Shown in pieces: positions 33,829 to 43,363 of a DNA stretch of 58,659 bases (its first letter is position 1; the number at the start of each line of letters is the position of its first letter). The DNA comes from Candidatus Frankia nodulisporulans. Lineage in GTDB: Bacteria > Actinomycetota > Actinomycetes > Frankiales > Frankiaceae. Position numbers and translations under genes: made by a program. The notes under the pieces are model-generated. The model saw nothing but the letters and a program-made list of their open reading frames with translations, did not search any database and was not told the DNA's origin. Location of the stretch: the NCBI RefSeq assembly GCF_902806475.1, contig NZ_CADCWS010000004.1, positions 1-58,659 on the forward strand. The letters are read 5' to 3'.

Positions 33829-34455
33829 TCAGCTGGCCGCTGTCAGGATCGGGCCGAGTTGGCGGGCCAGCTCGCGAAAGGCCCGGCCGCGATGGCTGAT
33901 CGCGTCCTTCTCCGGGGCGGTCAGCTCGGCGTTCGTACGGGTCTGGCCCTCGGCGAGGAACAGCGGGTCGTAGCCGAAACCGGCCGCACCCCGGGGCGCG
34001 GCGAGCAACTCACCGCGCAGCTCGCCGTGGGTGACCAGTTCGACGCCGGCGGGCGTGACCAGCGCGGCGGCGCAGACGAACGCGGCCCCGCGGCGCGGCG
34101 CGGGCACGTCGTCGAGCTGCGCCAGCACCAGGGCGTTGTTCGCCTCGTCCCGTTGCTCACGGGTGCCGCCGCGTAGCCCGGCCCAGCGCGCGGAGCGCAC
34201 CCCGGGCATGCCGCCGAGCTCGTCGACGGTCAGGCCCGAGTCGTCGGCGACCGCGGGCAGGCCGGTCAGCTCCGCGGCCGCGTGCGCCTTGATCAGCGCG
34301 TTCTCGGCGAAGGTGATGCCGGTCTCGGCCACCTCCTCGCCGTCGGGCAGGCCCACCAGCTCCACGTCCAGGCCGCTGGCGGCGAGGATGCGGCGCAGCT
34401 CCACCAGCTTCGCCGCGTTGCGACTGGCGAGCACCAGCCGGGTCGGCCCGCTCAC
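33829..34455 (-). CDS. rdgB: RdgB/HAM1 family non-canonical purine NTP pyrophosphatase
   Basis: 208 residues. Removes ITP, XTP and dITP from the nucleotide pool. N-terminal [19 protein letters not shown], central [25 protein letters not shown] and C-terminal [39 protein letters not shown] are the complete HAM1 signature. The ATG overlaps the rph stop by four bases. Last gene of the murI operon. Confidence 0.95.
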   Translation of the reverse strand: MSGPTRLVLASRNAAKLVELRRILAASGLDVELVGLPDGEEVAETGITFAENALIKAHAAAELTGLPAVADDSGLTVDELGGMPGVRSARWAGLRGGTREQRDEANNALVLAQLDDVPAPRRGAAFVCAAALVTPAGVELVTHGELRGELLAAPRGAAGFGYDPLFLAEGQTRTNAELTAPEKDAISHRGRAFRELARQLGPILTAAS

Positions 34456-35234
34456 CGCGCACCCGCCGCGGCCCGGTTACCGGACGAACCGGCACCGCCG
34501 CGGCCCAGGGGCGCCGGCCCGGCCGGGGCCGGACCGGCCAGCGCCTCGCTCTGGAGAGCGGACAGCTGCGCGCAGCCGCGCACGGCGAGGTCGAGCAGGC
34601 TGTCGAGCATCGCCCGGTCGAACGGCGCGCCCTCCGCGGTGCCCTGCACCTCGACGAAGCCCTCCGCGCCGGTGCACACCACGTTCATGTCGGTGCCGGC
34701 GGTGGAGTCCTCGGTGTAGGCTAGGTCGAGCATCGCCTCGCCGCCGACCACACCGACGCTGACCGCCGCCACACTGGTGGTGATGGCCTGCGGCCGGCCC
34801 AGCCAGCGGGCCGCGTCGACGAGGGCGACGTAGGCACCGGTGATCGCGGCGGTGCGGGTACCACCGTCGGCGAGCAGGACGTCACAGTCAATGGCGATGG
34901 TGTTCTCGCCGAGGGCCGACAGGTCGATGCAGGCCCGCAGGCTGCGGCCGATCAGACGGGAGATCTCGTGGGTGCGCCCGCCGACGCGCCCGCGCACCGA
35001 CTCCCGGTCGTTACGGGTGTTGGTGGAGCGGGGGAGCATCGCGTACTCCGCGGTGACCCAGCCCAGCCCGCTGCCCTTGCGCCAGCGGGGGACGCCGGTG
35101 GTCACCGACGCGGCGCACAGCACCCGGGTACGGCCCGCGGTGATGAGCGCCGATCCCTCGGCGTGCTCCTGCCAGCCGCGCGCAATGGTCACCGGACGCA
35201 GCTCGTCCAGCTTTCTGCCATCAACTCGAGTCAC
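34452..35234 (-). CDS. rph: ribonuclease PH
   Basis: 260 residues. Phosphorolytic 3' trimming of tRNA precursors. [19 protein letters not shown] start, the phosphate-binding region [39 protein letters not shown] and [17 protein letters not shown] are all present. GTG 35234 lies 6 bases after TAGGGT (35246-35241, minus strand), indicating a leaderless promoter inside the murI operon. The C-terminal 20 residues are Ala/Gly/Pro-rich. Confidence 0.95.
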   Translation of the reverse strand: MTRVDGRKLDELRPVTIARGWQEHAEGSALITAGRTRVLCAASVTTGVPRWRKGSGLGWVTAEYAMLPRSTNTRNDRESVRGRVGGRTHEISRLIGRSLRACIDLSALGENTIAIDCDVLLADGGTRTAAITGAYVALVDAARWLGRPQAITTSVAAVSVGVVGGEAMLDLAYTEDSTAGTDMNVVCTGAEGFVEVQGTAEGAPFDRAMLDSLLDLAVRGCAQLSALQSEALAGPAPAGPAPLGRGGAGSSGNRAAAGAR

Positions 35235-35268
35235 GTCGTGACCCTACCGGCCAGGCCGAAGGTGGCGA

Positions 35269-36015
35269 TCAGACCTCGAAGGTGGCGCCGGAACTGGCGA
35301 CGGTGAGGTGGCCGTCGAACGCCGCGGCCGCCTCCTGCTGCGACCGGGCCGCGTTTCCCCAGGGCACCAGGTGGGTGAGCACCAGATGCCCGACGCCGGC
35401 GCGCTGGGCGTGCTCGCCGGCCTCCCGGCCGGTCAGATGCAGGTCGGGCGGGTTGTCCTCGTCGTCCAGGAAGGACGCCTCGCACAGGAACAGGTCGCTG
35501 TCGCGGGCCAGCCGCACGAGCCGGTCACACGCGCCGGTGTCACCCGAGTAGGTGAGCACCTTGTCGCCGTCGGTGATACGCACGCCGTAGGCCTCGATCG
35601 GATGGGCGACCCGGGTCAGATCGATGCGGTACGGCCCGATGTGCAGGCAGCCGGCGCCGATGGTCCGGAAGTCGTAGATGTCGGCGAGACTGTCCTCGGG
35701 CCACTTCTCGAACGCGCCGCACAGTCGTTCCTGGGTGTTGATCGGCCCGTAGACGGGCAGCTTCGGCGGCATGCCCTCCGGGTGGTAGCGCCGGGCGTAG
35801 GAGTTCGCGACCAGGTCCAGACAGTGGTCACCGTGCAGGTGGCTGAGCAGGACGGCGTCGATGTCGCGCAGGTCGCAGTGCCGCTGCAGCTCGCCCATCG
35901 AACCGTTACCCGCGTCGACGACCAGTCGGAACCCGTCCGCCTCGATCAGGTACGACGAACAGGCCGAGGCCGGGCCCGGGTACGTGCCGGAACATCCAAG
36001 AATGGTCAGTTTCAC
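35269..36015 (-). CDS. metallo-beta-lactamase-fold phosphodiesterase (Rv1339-like)
   Basis: 248 residues. [43 protein letters not shown], the metal motif [10 protein letters not shown] (HxHxDH), [11 protein letters not shown] and [26 protein letters not shown] place it with RNase Z-like MBL proteins; the murI-MBL-rph-rdgB order equals Rv1338-Rv1341, and Rv1339 is reported as an atypical cyclic-nucleotide phosphodiesterase. Whether this one cleaves cAMP is inference from synteny. The start overlaps the murI stop by four bases. Confidence 0.88.
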   Translation of the reverse strand: MKLTILGCSGTYPGPASACSSYLIEADGFRLVVDAGNGSMGELQRHCDLRDIDAVLLSHLHGDHCLDLVANSYARRYHPEGMPPKLPVYGPINTQERLCGAFEKWPEDSLADIYDFRTIGAGCLHIGPYRIDLTRVAHPIEAYGVRITDGDKVLTYSGDTGACDRLVRLARDSDLFLCEASFLDDEDNPPDLHLTGREAGEHAQRAGVGHLVLTHLVPWGNAARSQQEAAAAFDGHLTVASSGATFEV

Positions 36016-36911
36016 CGTGGCACCACCGGACTCTGCGGGCTGGAATGACTCTGCGGGCTGACGAGGTTTTTCGGGCCGAGATGGCCGGACTGGCCGGGAG
36101 TACCCGGCTCGCCGGGCCGCGGCACGCCGCGGACGGCGAGCAGCTCCGGGCCGAGGAAGCGACGGCCCACCCGGGTGAAGGACGTCGGATCACCGGTGGT
36201 CAGGAAGCGGTGTGTGGGCGGGGGCAGATCGGGGTCGCGGAACAGGCCCTCGCGGGCCAGTACGCGGTAGGTGTCCTTCGCCGTCTCCTCGGCGCTGCTT
36301 ACCAGTGTCACGCCATCCCCCATCACAAGGCCAATCACACCGGTCAGCAGCGGATAATGGGTACAGCCCAGGATCACGGTGTCAACGTCGGCTTCCTGCA
36401 GGGGCGAAAGGTACGCCTCGGCGAGGCCGAGCAGCTGGCGTCCCGCGGTGGTGCCCCGCTCGACGAAGTCCACGAACGCGGGGCAGGCGGCGCTGGTCAG
36501 TTCGATGCCGGCGGCCGCGGTGAACGCGTCGTCATAGGCCCGGCTGGTGATCGTCGCGACGGTGCCGATGACGCCGACGCGACCGCTGCGGGTGGCCGCC
36601 ACCGCCCGCCGGGTGGCCGGCATGATCACTTCGATGACCGGGATGTCGTAGCGTTCGCGGGCGTCGCGCAGGCAGGCGGCGCTGGCGGTGTTACAGGCCA
36701 GCACGAGCATCTTCACCCCCTCGGCCACGAGACGGTCGAGGCATTCCAGCGCGAACCCACGGACCTCGGCGATCGGACGTGGTCCATACGGGGCCCGTGC
36801 GGTGTCACCCAGATAGACCAGCGGTTCGTGCGGCAGCTGGTCCAGAATCGCGCGGGCCACGGTGAGACCGCCGACCCCGCTGTCGAACACTCCGACCGGC
36901 GCGCCACTCAT
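36012..36911 (-). CDS. murI: glutamate racemase
   Basis: 299 residues. Supplies D-glutamate for peptidoglycan. Both catalytic cysteines are visible: [12 protein letters not shown] (about residue 75) and [10 protein letters not shown] (about 185); the [15 protein letters not shown] and [11 protein letters not shown] motifs are intact. The last 30 residues ([30 protein letters not shown]) are an unusual flexible extension just before the MBL overlap. ATG 36911 lies 8 bases after TAGTCT on the minus strand (leaderless candidate). First gene of the operon murI-MBL-rph-rdgB. Confidence 0.95.
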   Translation of the reverse strand: MSGAPVGVFDSGVGGLTVARAILDQLPHEPLVYLGDTARAPYGPRPIAEVRGFALECLDRLVAEGVKMLVLACNTASAACLRDARERYDIPVIEVIMPATRRAVAATRSGRVGVIGTVATITSRAYDDAFTAAAGIELTSAACPAFVDFVERGTTAGRQLLGLAEAYLSPLQEADVDTVILGCTHYPLLTGVIGLVMGDGVTLVSSAEETAKDTYRVLAREGLFRDPDLPPPTHRFLTTGDPTSFTRVGRRFLGPELLAVRGVPRPGEPGTPGQSGHLGPKNLVSPQSHSSPQSPVVPR

Positions 36912-37187
36912 GAGCGATCAGACTAAGCCGGAAACCCGGTGCTCACCCTGTGGCTGTCATCACGAAACCTTTGTCGAACGCCGGACACATCGCTGATGTC
37001 AGGGATCGTGGCGATCTGTCCGGTGCGGCGCGCTCCAGTCATCTCCTGGTGCTACCCACTGGCGTCGCTGTCCGTGCGGTGTCCGGACGATGTGTGGCTC
37101 GGTCGACATTCGCGTGTCCGACATCTGTCGGGAAACGCGGACAGGCACGGCGGGGACGCCGGCTGGCCGCCGGTGTTGGCATACGGG

Positions 37188-37215
37188 TTGAAGGATCGCA
37201 AAGAGGGTGTACGCT
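37188..37215 (+). promoter_or_regulatory. good -35/-10 promoter without an evident gene
   Basis: TTGAAG (37188-37193), 16-base spacer, TACGCT (37210-37215). This is the best two-box sigma-70-type promoter seen in the window. Predicted start near 37222, just before the palindrome TGATCGATCA. No ORF with coding bias begins in the next 300 bases. Confidence 0.55.
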
Positions 37216-37338
37216 GAAACTGTCTGTGATCGATCAGTGACTACAAGCTATCGAGCAGGTAGGTTGAGGTCGCGGCTGTGGTGTCCGGGTCGTTCCCATC
37301 CGTCCCCGGCTCGCGATACCCAGTCGCTTCTCGGTCCG

Positions 37339-37384
37339 GGCGGCGCCGGTCGGGCATCCCCAGGGAGGTCCGACCGGCGCCGTC
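37339..37384 (+). other. long hairpin, possible end of a non-coding RNA
   Basis: GGCGCCGGTCGG (37342-37353) pairs perfectly with CCGACCGGCGCC (37370-37381) around a 16-base loop; three further pairs (one G-T) extend the stem to 37339/37384. It lies about 120 bases after the predicted start at 37222. Confidence 0.5.
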
Positions 37385-37554
37385 AGGCCGAGAGCGTCGC
37401 AGGTCAGGCTGGCGGCGCCGGCCGATCCAGGGCTCGTCGGTGACGGTCCAAGCCTGTCGGATTGGCGTCGATCGATACCGCGGCCGTGCGGGCGGGGAGT
37501 AGGAAGGGGCAGGTGGCCGGCTCACTGAACCGACCCTGATCGGGTCCAAGCGTC

Positions 37555-37917
37555 GTGGGGGTTGACATCACAGCCTGGCTCGTAAGCCCGTGTCTCGCGG
37601 TCGAACCGCATGCGGACGAGTGGTCCCGGAGCTGGGACTACGCGAAGTCCGACGGTCTGGTCGACGCGGACGGCATGACCGCCGACCCCACGGGTCCGGC
37701 GGATACCGCGGGTCTGGCCGGGGGTCTGGCCGTCGCCGCCGGGCCCGCCGGCGCCGCGGGCCTGATCGACACCGCGGGGCTCGCCGGCAGCACGGATCTG
37801 GCCGGCCTCGCCAGCGTGGCCAGGCCAGGCGCGGACCGACGGGGCCGGGCCGGTCGGGACCCGGCCCGACGAGAGCAGATCAGGCCAGCCCCGCGCGGCG
37901 GCGCGCCGTCTCGGTGA
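37555..37917 (+). CDS. hypothetical protein, Ala/Gly-rich, doubtful
   Basis: 120 residues from GTG 37555 (VGVDITAWLVSPCLAVEPHADEWSRSWDYAKSDGLVDADG), then repeats of a DTAGLAG-like unit and an Arg-rich end. Third codon positions are about 90 percent G/C, which supports coding, but there is no Shine-Dalgarno, no homologue I recognise, and the end overlaps the convergent dehydrogenase gene by 38 bases. Could be a shadow of repetitive DNA. Confidence 0.35.
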   Translation: MGVDITAWLVSPCLAVEPHADEWSRSWDYAKSDGLVDADGMTADPTGPADTAGLAGGLAVAAGPAGAAGLIDTAGLAGSTDLAGLASVARPGADRRGRAGRDPARREQIRPAPRGGAPSR

Positions 37918-38752
37918 CGGCGGCCCAGTCCTGCTCGGCTTGGCCGTGCGCGAGCGCCTCGACGAAGACGTCCCGGAGAACCCCGCCGAACGGCAACGGC
38001 ACGTTGTGCTCCAGCCCGGAGGTCAGCGCCAGCTGGACGTCCTTGAAGCCCAGCGGCAGGCGGAAGTTCACCGGCTCGTAGCTGCGGCTGCCGATCATCG
38101 CCCCGTATCCGGCGAAGATCGGACCGGTGAACAGGCCATCGGTGAGCAGCTCGAGGAACTGGACCGGGTCGAGGCCGCCGGCCTCGATGACGGTGGTCGC
38201 CTCCGCCATCGCCTCGATCGAGCAGGCGATGAGATAGTTCCCGAAGATCTTCGTCAGGTTCGCCGCGGACGGCTGGTCGCCGACGATCCAGGTGCGCCGG
38301 CCGAGCACGTCGAACAGCGGACGCACACTGTCGATGTCGGCGGCCGCACCCGCGGCCACGACGACGAGGTTGCCCGCGGCGGCCGCCTCGGTACGCCCGA
38401 ACACCGGGGCGGCGACGTAACGCAGACCCCGGTCGGTGTGCGCGCGCAGCGCCCGGTCGGCCAGCGCCGTGCTGACGGTGGCCATGTTGACGTGCAGCGC
38501 GCCGCGCGGGGCCGCGTCCAGCACGGCCGGGTCCAGCAGGCGTTCGGTGACCGCCCGGTCGTCGGCGAGGATGCTCAGCACGACACCGGTCGCGAACGCC
38601 TCGTCGATGGTGGCCGCGGTGGCGCCGGCCGCCCCGAGCCGCTCGACCGGCTCGGGGGAGCGGTTCCAGACCAGCACCGTGTGACCGGCCTCGAGCAGGT
38701 TACGGGCCATCGCGCCACCCATGCCGCCGAGGCCGATGAATCCGATCCGCAT
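37880..38752 (-). CDS. NAD(P)-dependent beta-hydroxyacid dehydrogenase (3-hydroxyisobutyrate dehydrogenase family)
   Basis: 290 residues from ATG 38752. Rossmann motif RIGFIGLGGMGGAMARNLLEAGHTVLVWNRSPE at the N-terminus, the substrate-region AAPVFGRTEAAAAGNLVVVAAG and catalytic-lysine block QPSAANLTKIFGNYLIACSIEAMAEA (Lys in LTKIFGN), then the C-terminal helical domain with FKDVQLAL. Substrate unknown; imine reductases also share this pattern. It starts 32 bases from the stop of the upstream Nudix gene, same strand. Confidence 0.9.
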   Translation of the reverse strand: MRIGFIGLGGMGGAMARNLLEAGHTVLVWNRSPEPVERLGAAGATAATIDEAFATGVVLSILADDRAVTERLLDPAVLDAAPRGALHVNMATVSTALADRALRAHTDRGLRYVAAPVFGRTEAAAAGNLVVVAAGAAADIDSVRPLFDVLGRRTWIVGDQPSAANLTKIFGNYLIACSIEAMAEATTVIEAGGLDPVQFLELLTDGLFTGPIFAGYGAMIGSRSYEPVNFRLPLGFKDVQLALTSGLEHNVPLPFGGVLRDVFVEALAHGQAEQDWAAVTETARRRAGLA

Positions 38753-38784
38753 GTGACCACGCTCCACCGGGCGACGAGCCAGTG

Positions 38785-39357
38785 TCAAGCCGTCGGCGCG
38801 GCATCCCGTAGGACGGCCAGCGCGGTCGTCACCAGGTGGCGCATGAGCGCCGGGTCGTCGCCGCGGTAACGGGCGAGGAAGTCCTCCGGCGCGAGGATCC
38901 GCCGTCCCGCCGACTCGTGGGTGCTCTCCCAGGTAGCGAGGTCACGGACCCGGGCGGTGCGGATCACCATGTACGTGAGGTCGTCCGGGCCGAAGTGGTC
39001 CGACTCGATGACCTCGACGGGACGCAGCGGGCCGAGCCGGGCCCGGATCTCCTCCCATGCCTCCCGGCGGATGGTCTGCTCCAGCGACGACTCGCCGCGC
39101 TGCACATGCCCACCGGGGATGTCCAGCCCGCGGGCCAGCTCGGCGACGACCAGATGCCCGTCGTCGGTCACAGCCACCACGGACGCGCTCGTGACCTGCT
39201 CGAAGGGCGGATCCGGGGAGGGGCCGAGGCAGGTGAGGGTCGAGGGCCGCTCACCGGTGCCGCGCACCTGGCGCCGATCGGCGCGCGCCGGATCGGTACC
39301 CGGGTGGCCCGCCTGCGCGGCGGCCGGGTGGTCGGTGCGCAGGTTCTCGGCGTCCAT
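38785..39357 (-). CDS. NUDIX hydrolase
   Basis: 190 residues from ATG 39357, with AGAAGGAGA upstream (about 10 bases). The Nudix box is canonical: GGHVQRGESSLEQTIRREAWEEI (G-x5-E-x7-R-E-U-x-E-E), so it should be catalytically active on a nucleoside diphosphate-linked substrate. An N-terminal 45-residue polar stretch precedes it. The frame is also open to GTG 39540 with moderately coding-like third positions (SSWGFTDIAIGIPTFPGRGE), so a longer N-terminus is possible. Pairs with the dehydrogenase gene downstream. Confidence 0.85.
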   Translation of the reverse strand: MDAENLRTDHPAAAQAGHPGTDPARADRRQVRGTGERPSTLTCLGPSPDPPFEQVTSASVVAVTDDGHLVVAELARGLDIPGGHVQRGESSLEQTIRREAWEEIRARLGPLRPVEVIESDHFGPDDLTYMVIRTARVRDLATWESTHESAGRRILAPEDFLARYRGDDPALMRHLVTTALAVLRDAAPTA

Positions 39358-39785
39358 GCGGGGACATCTCCTTCTACAGGTCGGGCTCGAGGTCGGAATG
39401 TGCCCACCCGTCAGCGCCAGCGGACTGCCGTGGACCACGACCGCGGCGACTCGGGGTACCAGGTTCGCGGGAATGGTCTCGCCCCGACCCGGGAACGTGG
39501 GGATACCGATGGCGATGTCGGTGAACCCCCATGAACTCACGGTAGTTATGTGTGAAGCAGGTGCGGAGCCGAGCTGGAGCCGGAACTGGTGTGCCGGCAC
39601 CGCCACGCCCCGGTGGTCGCCGGTTCCACCCGTCCGCTGCGCCTCGGCCAGGTCTTATGTCGCACGTGCGGTTGGCGTAGTACTGCTGGTCAGCACCGGT
39701 TCATCCGCTGTCCACCAGCGACTCCTAATGTCCCATCTCGGCCGGATCACCGGTCGGTCGGCGGGGACGGGACAGGGGAGTGTCG
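39358..39785. other. divergent intergenic region, Nudix / phytase-like
   Basis: 428 bases. The part 39358-39540 may be an N-terminal extension of the Nudix gene. The rest holds no gene I can support; GGGGAG just before 39786 is the Shine-Dalgarno of the next gene. Confidence 0.4.
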
Positions 39786-41180
39786 ATGAGCGCAGCGGGG
39801 GGTGCCCGGCGACGGGCGTCGGGACGGCGCGGAGTGTCGCGACGGCGGGGGATGGTGGCGGTCGCCGGGTTGGCGTTGGCGCTGCCCATGGGGCTGCTGA
39901 CCGGGCCGGGGGTGGCCCTGGCTGGTCCGCCGGCGTCGGGCGCGGGTTCGGTCGTTCCCACGGTGGTGCGCACGGGGACCCTGCCCGACACCAGCCTGGC
40001 CAGTTTCGCCAACGCACTGCTGCCCGGGTCCGTCCCCGACGACCACGGGGTCAAGCTCGGTGGGATCGGCAGCGACCTCTACCCGGCCGGCGCGCCGAAC
40101 GAGTTCTGGACGATCACCGACCGCGGCCCGAACGGCCAGATCCAGATCAAGGTGGACGGCAAGAACCGCCGCACCTTCCCGGTGCCCGGCTTCGACCCGG
40201 CCATCCTGCGGGTGCGGGTCGAGGGTTCGACGATCCGGGTGCTCACCGCCGTGGCGATCACCACCACGCACGGCAAGCCCGTCACCGGCCTGTCCAACAT
40301 CGACGGCGTCGACGAGACCCCGTACACCTGGGACGCCACCACCAAGCTCGCGTTCGACCCGAACGGCCTGGACACCGAGGGCCTGGTCCGCACCCGTAAC
40401 GGCGAGTTCTGGGTGGTCGACGAGTACAGCCCGTCGCTGCTGCGGATCAGTCCGACCGGTCGCGCGCTCGCCCGCTACGTCCCCGCCGGGGTGAGACTGA
40501 CCGGGGCGGACTACCCGGTGATCGCCACGCTGCCCGCCATCCTCGGCAGCCGCAAGATCAACCGTGGCTTCGAGGGCATCACCCTCGCCCCCGACGGCCG
40601 CACCCTCTACCTGGCCGTGCAGAGCCCCCTGCAACTGCCCGACGCCGACACCGGTGACGCCTCCCGCAACACCCGCATCCTGCGCTTCGACACGTCCGCC
40701 ACGAAGGTCACCGGCGAGTACGTCTACCGGTTCGAGGATGTGACGACCTTCGACCCGAGCGCCGAGGGCGACCCGTCCGAACTGAAGATCTCGTCGCTGG
40801 CCGCGGTGAACGACCACACGCTGCTCGTCGACGAGCGCACCGATCCGGTCGCCCGGCTCTACACCGTCGACCTGCGCGGGGCGACGAACATCCTCGGCAC
40901 GAAGTGGGACACGGCGACGACCAGCCCGTCGCTGGAGTCGCTGGCCGACCCGTCGAGCGCCGACGTCCGCGCGCTGCGCAAGACGCTGGCCGTCGACCTC
41001 GAGGCCGTCCCCGGGATGCCCGACAAGATCGAGGGTGTGGCCGTGCTCGGGCCGCGCGGCATCGCGGTGGCCAACGACAACGACTTCGGCCTCGGCACCT
41101 TCGACGCCGCCGGTCGACTCGTGGACTCCGGGGTGCGCAGCCGCATCCTCCTGCTGCACCTCAACCGCCCCCTGGCCTGA
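39786..41180 (+). CDS. secreted esterase-like phytase family protein
   Basis: 464 residues from ATG 39786 (GGGGAG 5 bases upstream; GTG 39780 overlaps that site). An export signal with many arginines precedes a hydrophobic core and an AxA site (RRGVSRRRGMVAVAGLALALPMGLLTGPGVALAGP); SRRRG resembles a twin-arginine motif. The body, with GGIGSDLYPAGAPNEFWTITDRGPNGQ, LDTEGLVRTRNGEFWVVDEYSPSLLRI, RGFEGITLAPDGRTLYLAVQSPL and DKIEGVAVLGPRGIAVANDNDFG, matches the esterase-like activity of phytase beta-propeller family. Likely a phosphomonoesterase or esterase outside the cell; substrate unproven. Confidence 0.88.
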   Translation: MSAAGGARRRASGRRGVSRRRGMVAVAGLALALPMGLLTGPGVALAGPPASGAGSVVPTVVRTGTLPDTSLASFANALLPGSVPDDHGVKLGGIGSDLYPAGAPNEFWTITDRGPNGQIQIKVDGKNRRTFPVPGFDPAILRVRVEGSTIRVLTAVAITTTHGKPVTGLSNIDGVDETPYTWDATTKLAFDPNGLDTEGLVRTRNGEFWVVDEYSPSLLRISPTGRALARYVPAGVRLTGADYPVIATLPAILGSRKINRGFEGITLAPDGRTLYLAVQSPLQLPDADTGDASRNTRILRFDTSATKVTGEYVYRFEDVTTFDPSAEGDPSELKISSLAAVNDHTLLVDERTDPVARLYTVDLRGATNILGTKWDTATTSPSLESLADPSSADVRALRKTLAVDLEAVPGMPDKIEGVAVLGPRGIAVANDNDFGLGTFDAAGRLVDSGVRSRILLLHLNRPLA

Positions 41181-41220
41181 TCGATCCGGCCGAAGGCCGT
41201 CGGCGCGCGGGCGGGTGGGC

Positions 41221-41823
41221 TCAGCCGGGCAGGTTGAGCAGTTCGATCGCGGGGGACTCGTGCTCGTGACCGAGCACCGAGAGGGTGCCCGCGCCCAGCA
41301 CGAACCGTGCGCCGGCGCGCGGCGGCAGGCCCAGCCACCGGGCGATGAGCACGCGCAGCATGTGCCCGTGGCCGACGAGGGCCACGTCGCCGCGCTCCAG
41401 CCAGGGGCGCAGCCGGGAGAGCACCGCGTCGGCGCGGGCACCGACCTGCTCGGGGGTCTCACCGCCCGGTACGGGCGCGTCCCACACCGTCCACCCGGGG
41501 ACGCTCTGACGGATCGTCACGGTGGTGACGCCCTCGTAGTCGCCGTAGTCCCACTCGGCGAGGTCCTCCCAGACGAGACGTTCGGGCACCGGCGGGGAGA
41601 CCAGACCCGCGAGATCCGCGGTGTGCCGGGCGCGGCGCCGGGGGCTCGTCGCCGCGAGCACGAACGTCAGCTCGTCCAGATGGGCGGCCTGCGCGGCGGC
41701 CTGACGCTCGCCCTCCTCGGTCAGCGGGACGTCGGTCCGGCCGGTGTGCCGACCGTCGCGGCTCCAAGCCGTCTGGCCGTGCCGCAGCAGCACCACCCGG
41801 CCCGGTGCCGGGGCGCCGCTCAT
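41221..41823 (-). CDS. histidine phosphatase family (phosphoglycerate-mutase-like) protein
   Basis: 200 residues from ATG 41823. Catalytic RHG in VVLLRHGQTAWSRDGRHTGRTDVPLTEEGERQA, second-arginine segment SPRRRARHTADLAG, acid in WEDLAEWDYGDYEG and the second catalytic histidine in VALVGHGHMLRVLIARWLGLPP. WDYGDYEG is typical of acid phosphatase or glucosyl-3-phosphoglycerate phosphatase-like members. The ATG overlaps the DUF3618 stop by four bases. Substrate unknown. Confidence 0.9.
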   Translation of the reverse strand: MSGAPAPGRVVLLRHGQTAWSRDGRHTGRTDVPLTEEGERQAAAQAAHLDELTFVLAATSPRRRARHTADLAGLVSPPVPERLVWEDLAEWDYGDYEGVTTVTIRQSVPGWTVWDAPVPGGETPEQVGARADAVLSRLRPWLERGDVALVGHGHMLRVLIARWLGLPPRAGARFVLGAGTLSVLGHEHESPAIELLNLPG

Positions 41824-42188
41824 CGGCTGGCATGCCGCCGACGGCGTCGGCGCACCCCGCCGACGAACAACACCAGCGTGCTCGTGGCCAGGACCACCCG
41901 ATCCCAGCGGACCGCCCGCACGACCCTCGGCTCGCCCGTGTCGACACCGGGTGGCGCGTCGGAGGGCACCCCGGGGGTGAACGCCGTCTCCGGGCTCGGC
42001 GCCGGAGCCAGGCCGAGTACGGGGCCGTAGCGCTGGCGCAGCTCCGTGGTGCGCACGCGCAGCTGCTCCTGGGCGCGCTCGGCCACCCGACGGGGGCTGA
42101 CGATCTCCGCGATGGCGTCGATCGTCTCGGCGAGCTCGGCGCGGGTCTCCTCGATCTGCTGCTGGATGGCGGCCGGGTCCTGCGGCAC
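41820..42188 (-). CDS. DUF3618 domain protein
   Basis: 122 residues from GTG 42188 with GAGAGGG upstream. QDPAAIQQQIEETRAELAETIDAIAEIVSPRRVAERAQEQLR is the DUF3618 pattern (amphipathic helix), followed by a linker and a single C-terminal membrane helix (RVVLATSTLVLFVGGVRRRRRRHASR) with a basic cytoplasmic end. Probably tail-anchored, role in envelope biology unknown. Coupled by ATGA overlap to the histidine phosphatase. Confidence 0.82.
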   Translation of the reverse strand: MPQDPAAIQQQIEETRAELAETIDAIAEIVSPRRVAERAQEQLRVRTTELRQRYGPVLGLAPAPSPETAFTPGVPSDAPPGVDTGEPRVVRAVRWDRVVLATSTLVLFVGGVRRRRRRHASR

Positions 42189-42673
42189 GAATGTTGCCCT
42201 CTCGTCCGGTGCGGGTGGCGGCGCGACGTCCCGCGTCGGGTGTGGCCGGCCTGTTCCGATCGTGCCAGACCTGCCACCCCCCGGCGAGGCAAAACGTCGC
42301 GGCGCGTGCCAGGACATACCTCTCATCCGGCGCCCAGCCCGCCCGGTGGTGGCACTGAGCAGGGCGGACCCGGTCGCCACGGCTGGCCGCCGCGGGTGCA
42401 CGGCGGCGCCGGTCGGGGCCGGAACGGGCCGGCCGGCCCGTCGGGAGCGGGCCGTCCGGCGCCTGGGGGATGACGCGGCGCGGACTACGCTTGAGACCGG
42501 GTGTGACGGCCTCGGACCAGGTCAGACCGGATATGGGGGGACAACCCACGGCCGGGTTCGCGACGGCTGACCCCGATCGGGATATCGGGCCGCTTCTCAC
42601 TCGTTGGCACAGGCAGTTCGACCCGGGTCTGTCCCGGGCGTCCGCGGCACGTTCGACCAGGAACGGAACGGAC
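42189..42673. other. divergent intergenic region, DUF3618 / MauE
   Basis: 485 bases. TACGCT at 42486-42491 is a -10-like box for the MauE gene. The MauE frame is open back to GTG 42503 with fair coding bias, so a 57-residue N-terminal extension cannot be excluded. The remainder holds no supportable gene. Confidence 0.45.
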
Positions 42674-43363
42674 ATGTTCACGATCGCCCATCGCCTGCGC
42701 GCCCCGTCGCAGCCGGCGAGCCGCGTGGTCTCCACCGCGCTGCGGCTCGTCCTCGGTGCTGTGTGGCTGGCCGCCGGGCTGCTCAAGATCAACGATCCCG
42801 ACGGGATGCTGCGCTCGGTGCGGGCGTTTCGGATCCTGCCGGAGTCGCTGGTCCAACCGGTCGCCTACGGCGTGCCGTTCCTGGAGATCGCGCTCGGCGT
42901 GCTGTTGGTGCTCGGCCTGGCCGTGCGGGTCAGCGCGGTCGTGTCGGCGCTGATGTTCGCGACGTACATCGCGGCCATCGCCTCGGCGGCGGCCCGCGGC
43001 CTGCGGATCGACTGCGGCTGCTTCTCCTCCGGCGGCGATCTGGGCGCCGACGCGCCCACCCACTACACCTCCGAGCTCGTCCGCGACAGCCTGCTGCTGC
43101 TCGTCGCGCTCGTGCTCGTGTGGCGGCCCACCGGCTACCTCGCGGTGGACCGTCTTCTTGACAGACCGGTCGACCTCGACACCTCGCACGACCCGAACCA
43201 GGACGAATCCGCTCTGGATGATCCCAGCCAGGACGATCCCAGCCAGGGCGATCCCCGCCTGGGCGACGCCAGTCTGGACGAAGCCGGCTCGGGTGATGGC
43301 GCCACGTCGACCGCCGACCACCGCAGGAGTGACGTAGATGGCTTCGAAAGTCTCAAAAAGTAA
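42674..43363 (+). CDS. MauE/DoxX-type redox-associated membrane protein
   Basis: 229 residues from ATG 42674 (MFTIAHRLRAP). Four membrane helices: VVSTALRLVLGAVWLAAGLLKI, the VAYGVPFLEIALGVLLVLGLAVRV pair, ALMFATYIAAIASA and LLLLVALVLVWRP. A cysteine pair lies in LRIDCGCFSSGG. The soluble C-terminus is acidic with DPSQDDPSQGDPRLGD repeats. MauE-type proteins pass reducing equivalents to periplasmic thiol-disulfide proteins; the next gene is a DsbA-like protein overlapping this one by 26 bases. Confidence 0.87.
   Translation: MFTIAHRLRAPSQPASRVVSTALRLVLGAVWLAAGLLKINDPDGMLRSVRAFRILPESLVQPVAYGVPFLEIALGVLLVLGLAVRVSAVVSALMFATYIAAIASAAARGLRIDCGCFSSGGDLGADAPTHYTSELVRDSLLLLVALVLVWRPTGYLAVDRLLDRPVDLDTSHDPNQDESALDDPSQDDPSQGDPRLGDASLDEAGSGDGATSTADHRRSDVDGFESLKK

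Larger units (their letters stand above)
36912..37554. other. intergenic region with promoter and hairpin
   Basis: 643 bases between murI (minus) and a doubtful ORF. Frames crossing it (for instance 36950-37240) have third-position GC of only about two thirds, below genuine genes here. It contains the promoter at 37188-37215, a TGATCGATCA palindrome (37227-37236), and the hairpin at 37342-37381, so a non-coding transcript is possible. Confidence 0.45.

Noticed and set aside
36950-37240. Possible gene of 96 residues upstream of the murI operon
   Set aside because: Third-position GC only about two thirds, no Shine-Dalgarno, no recognisable motif; a promoter lies inside it.
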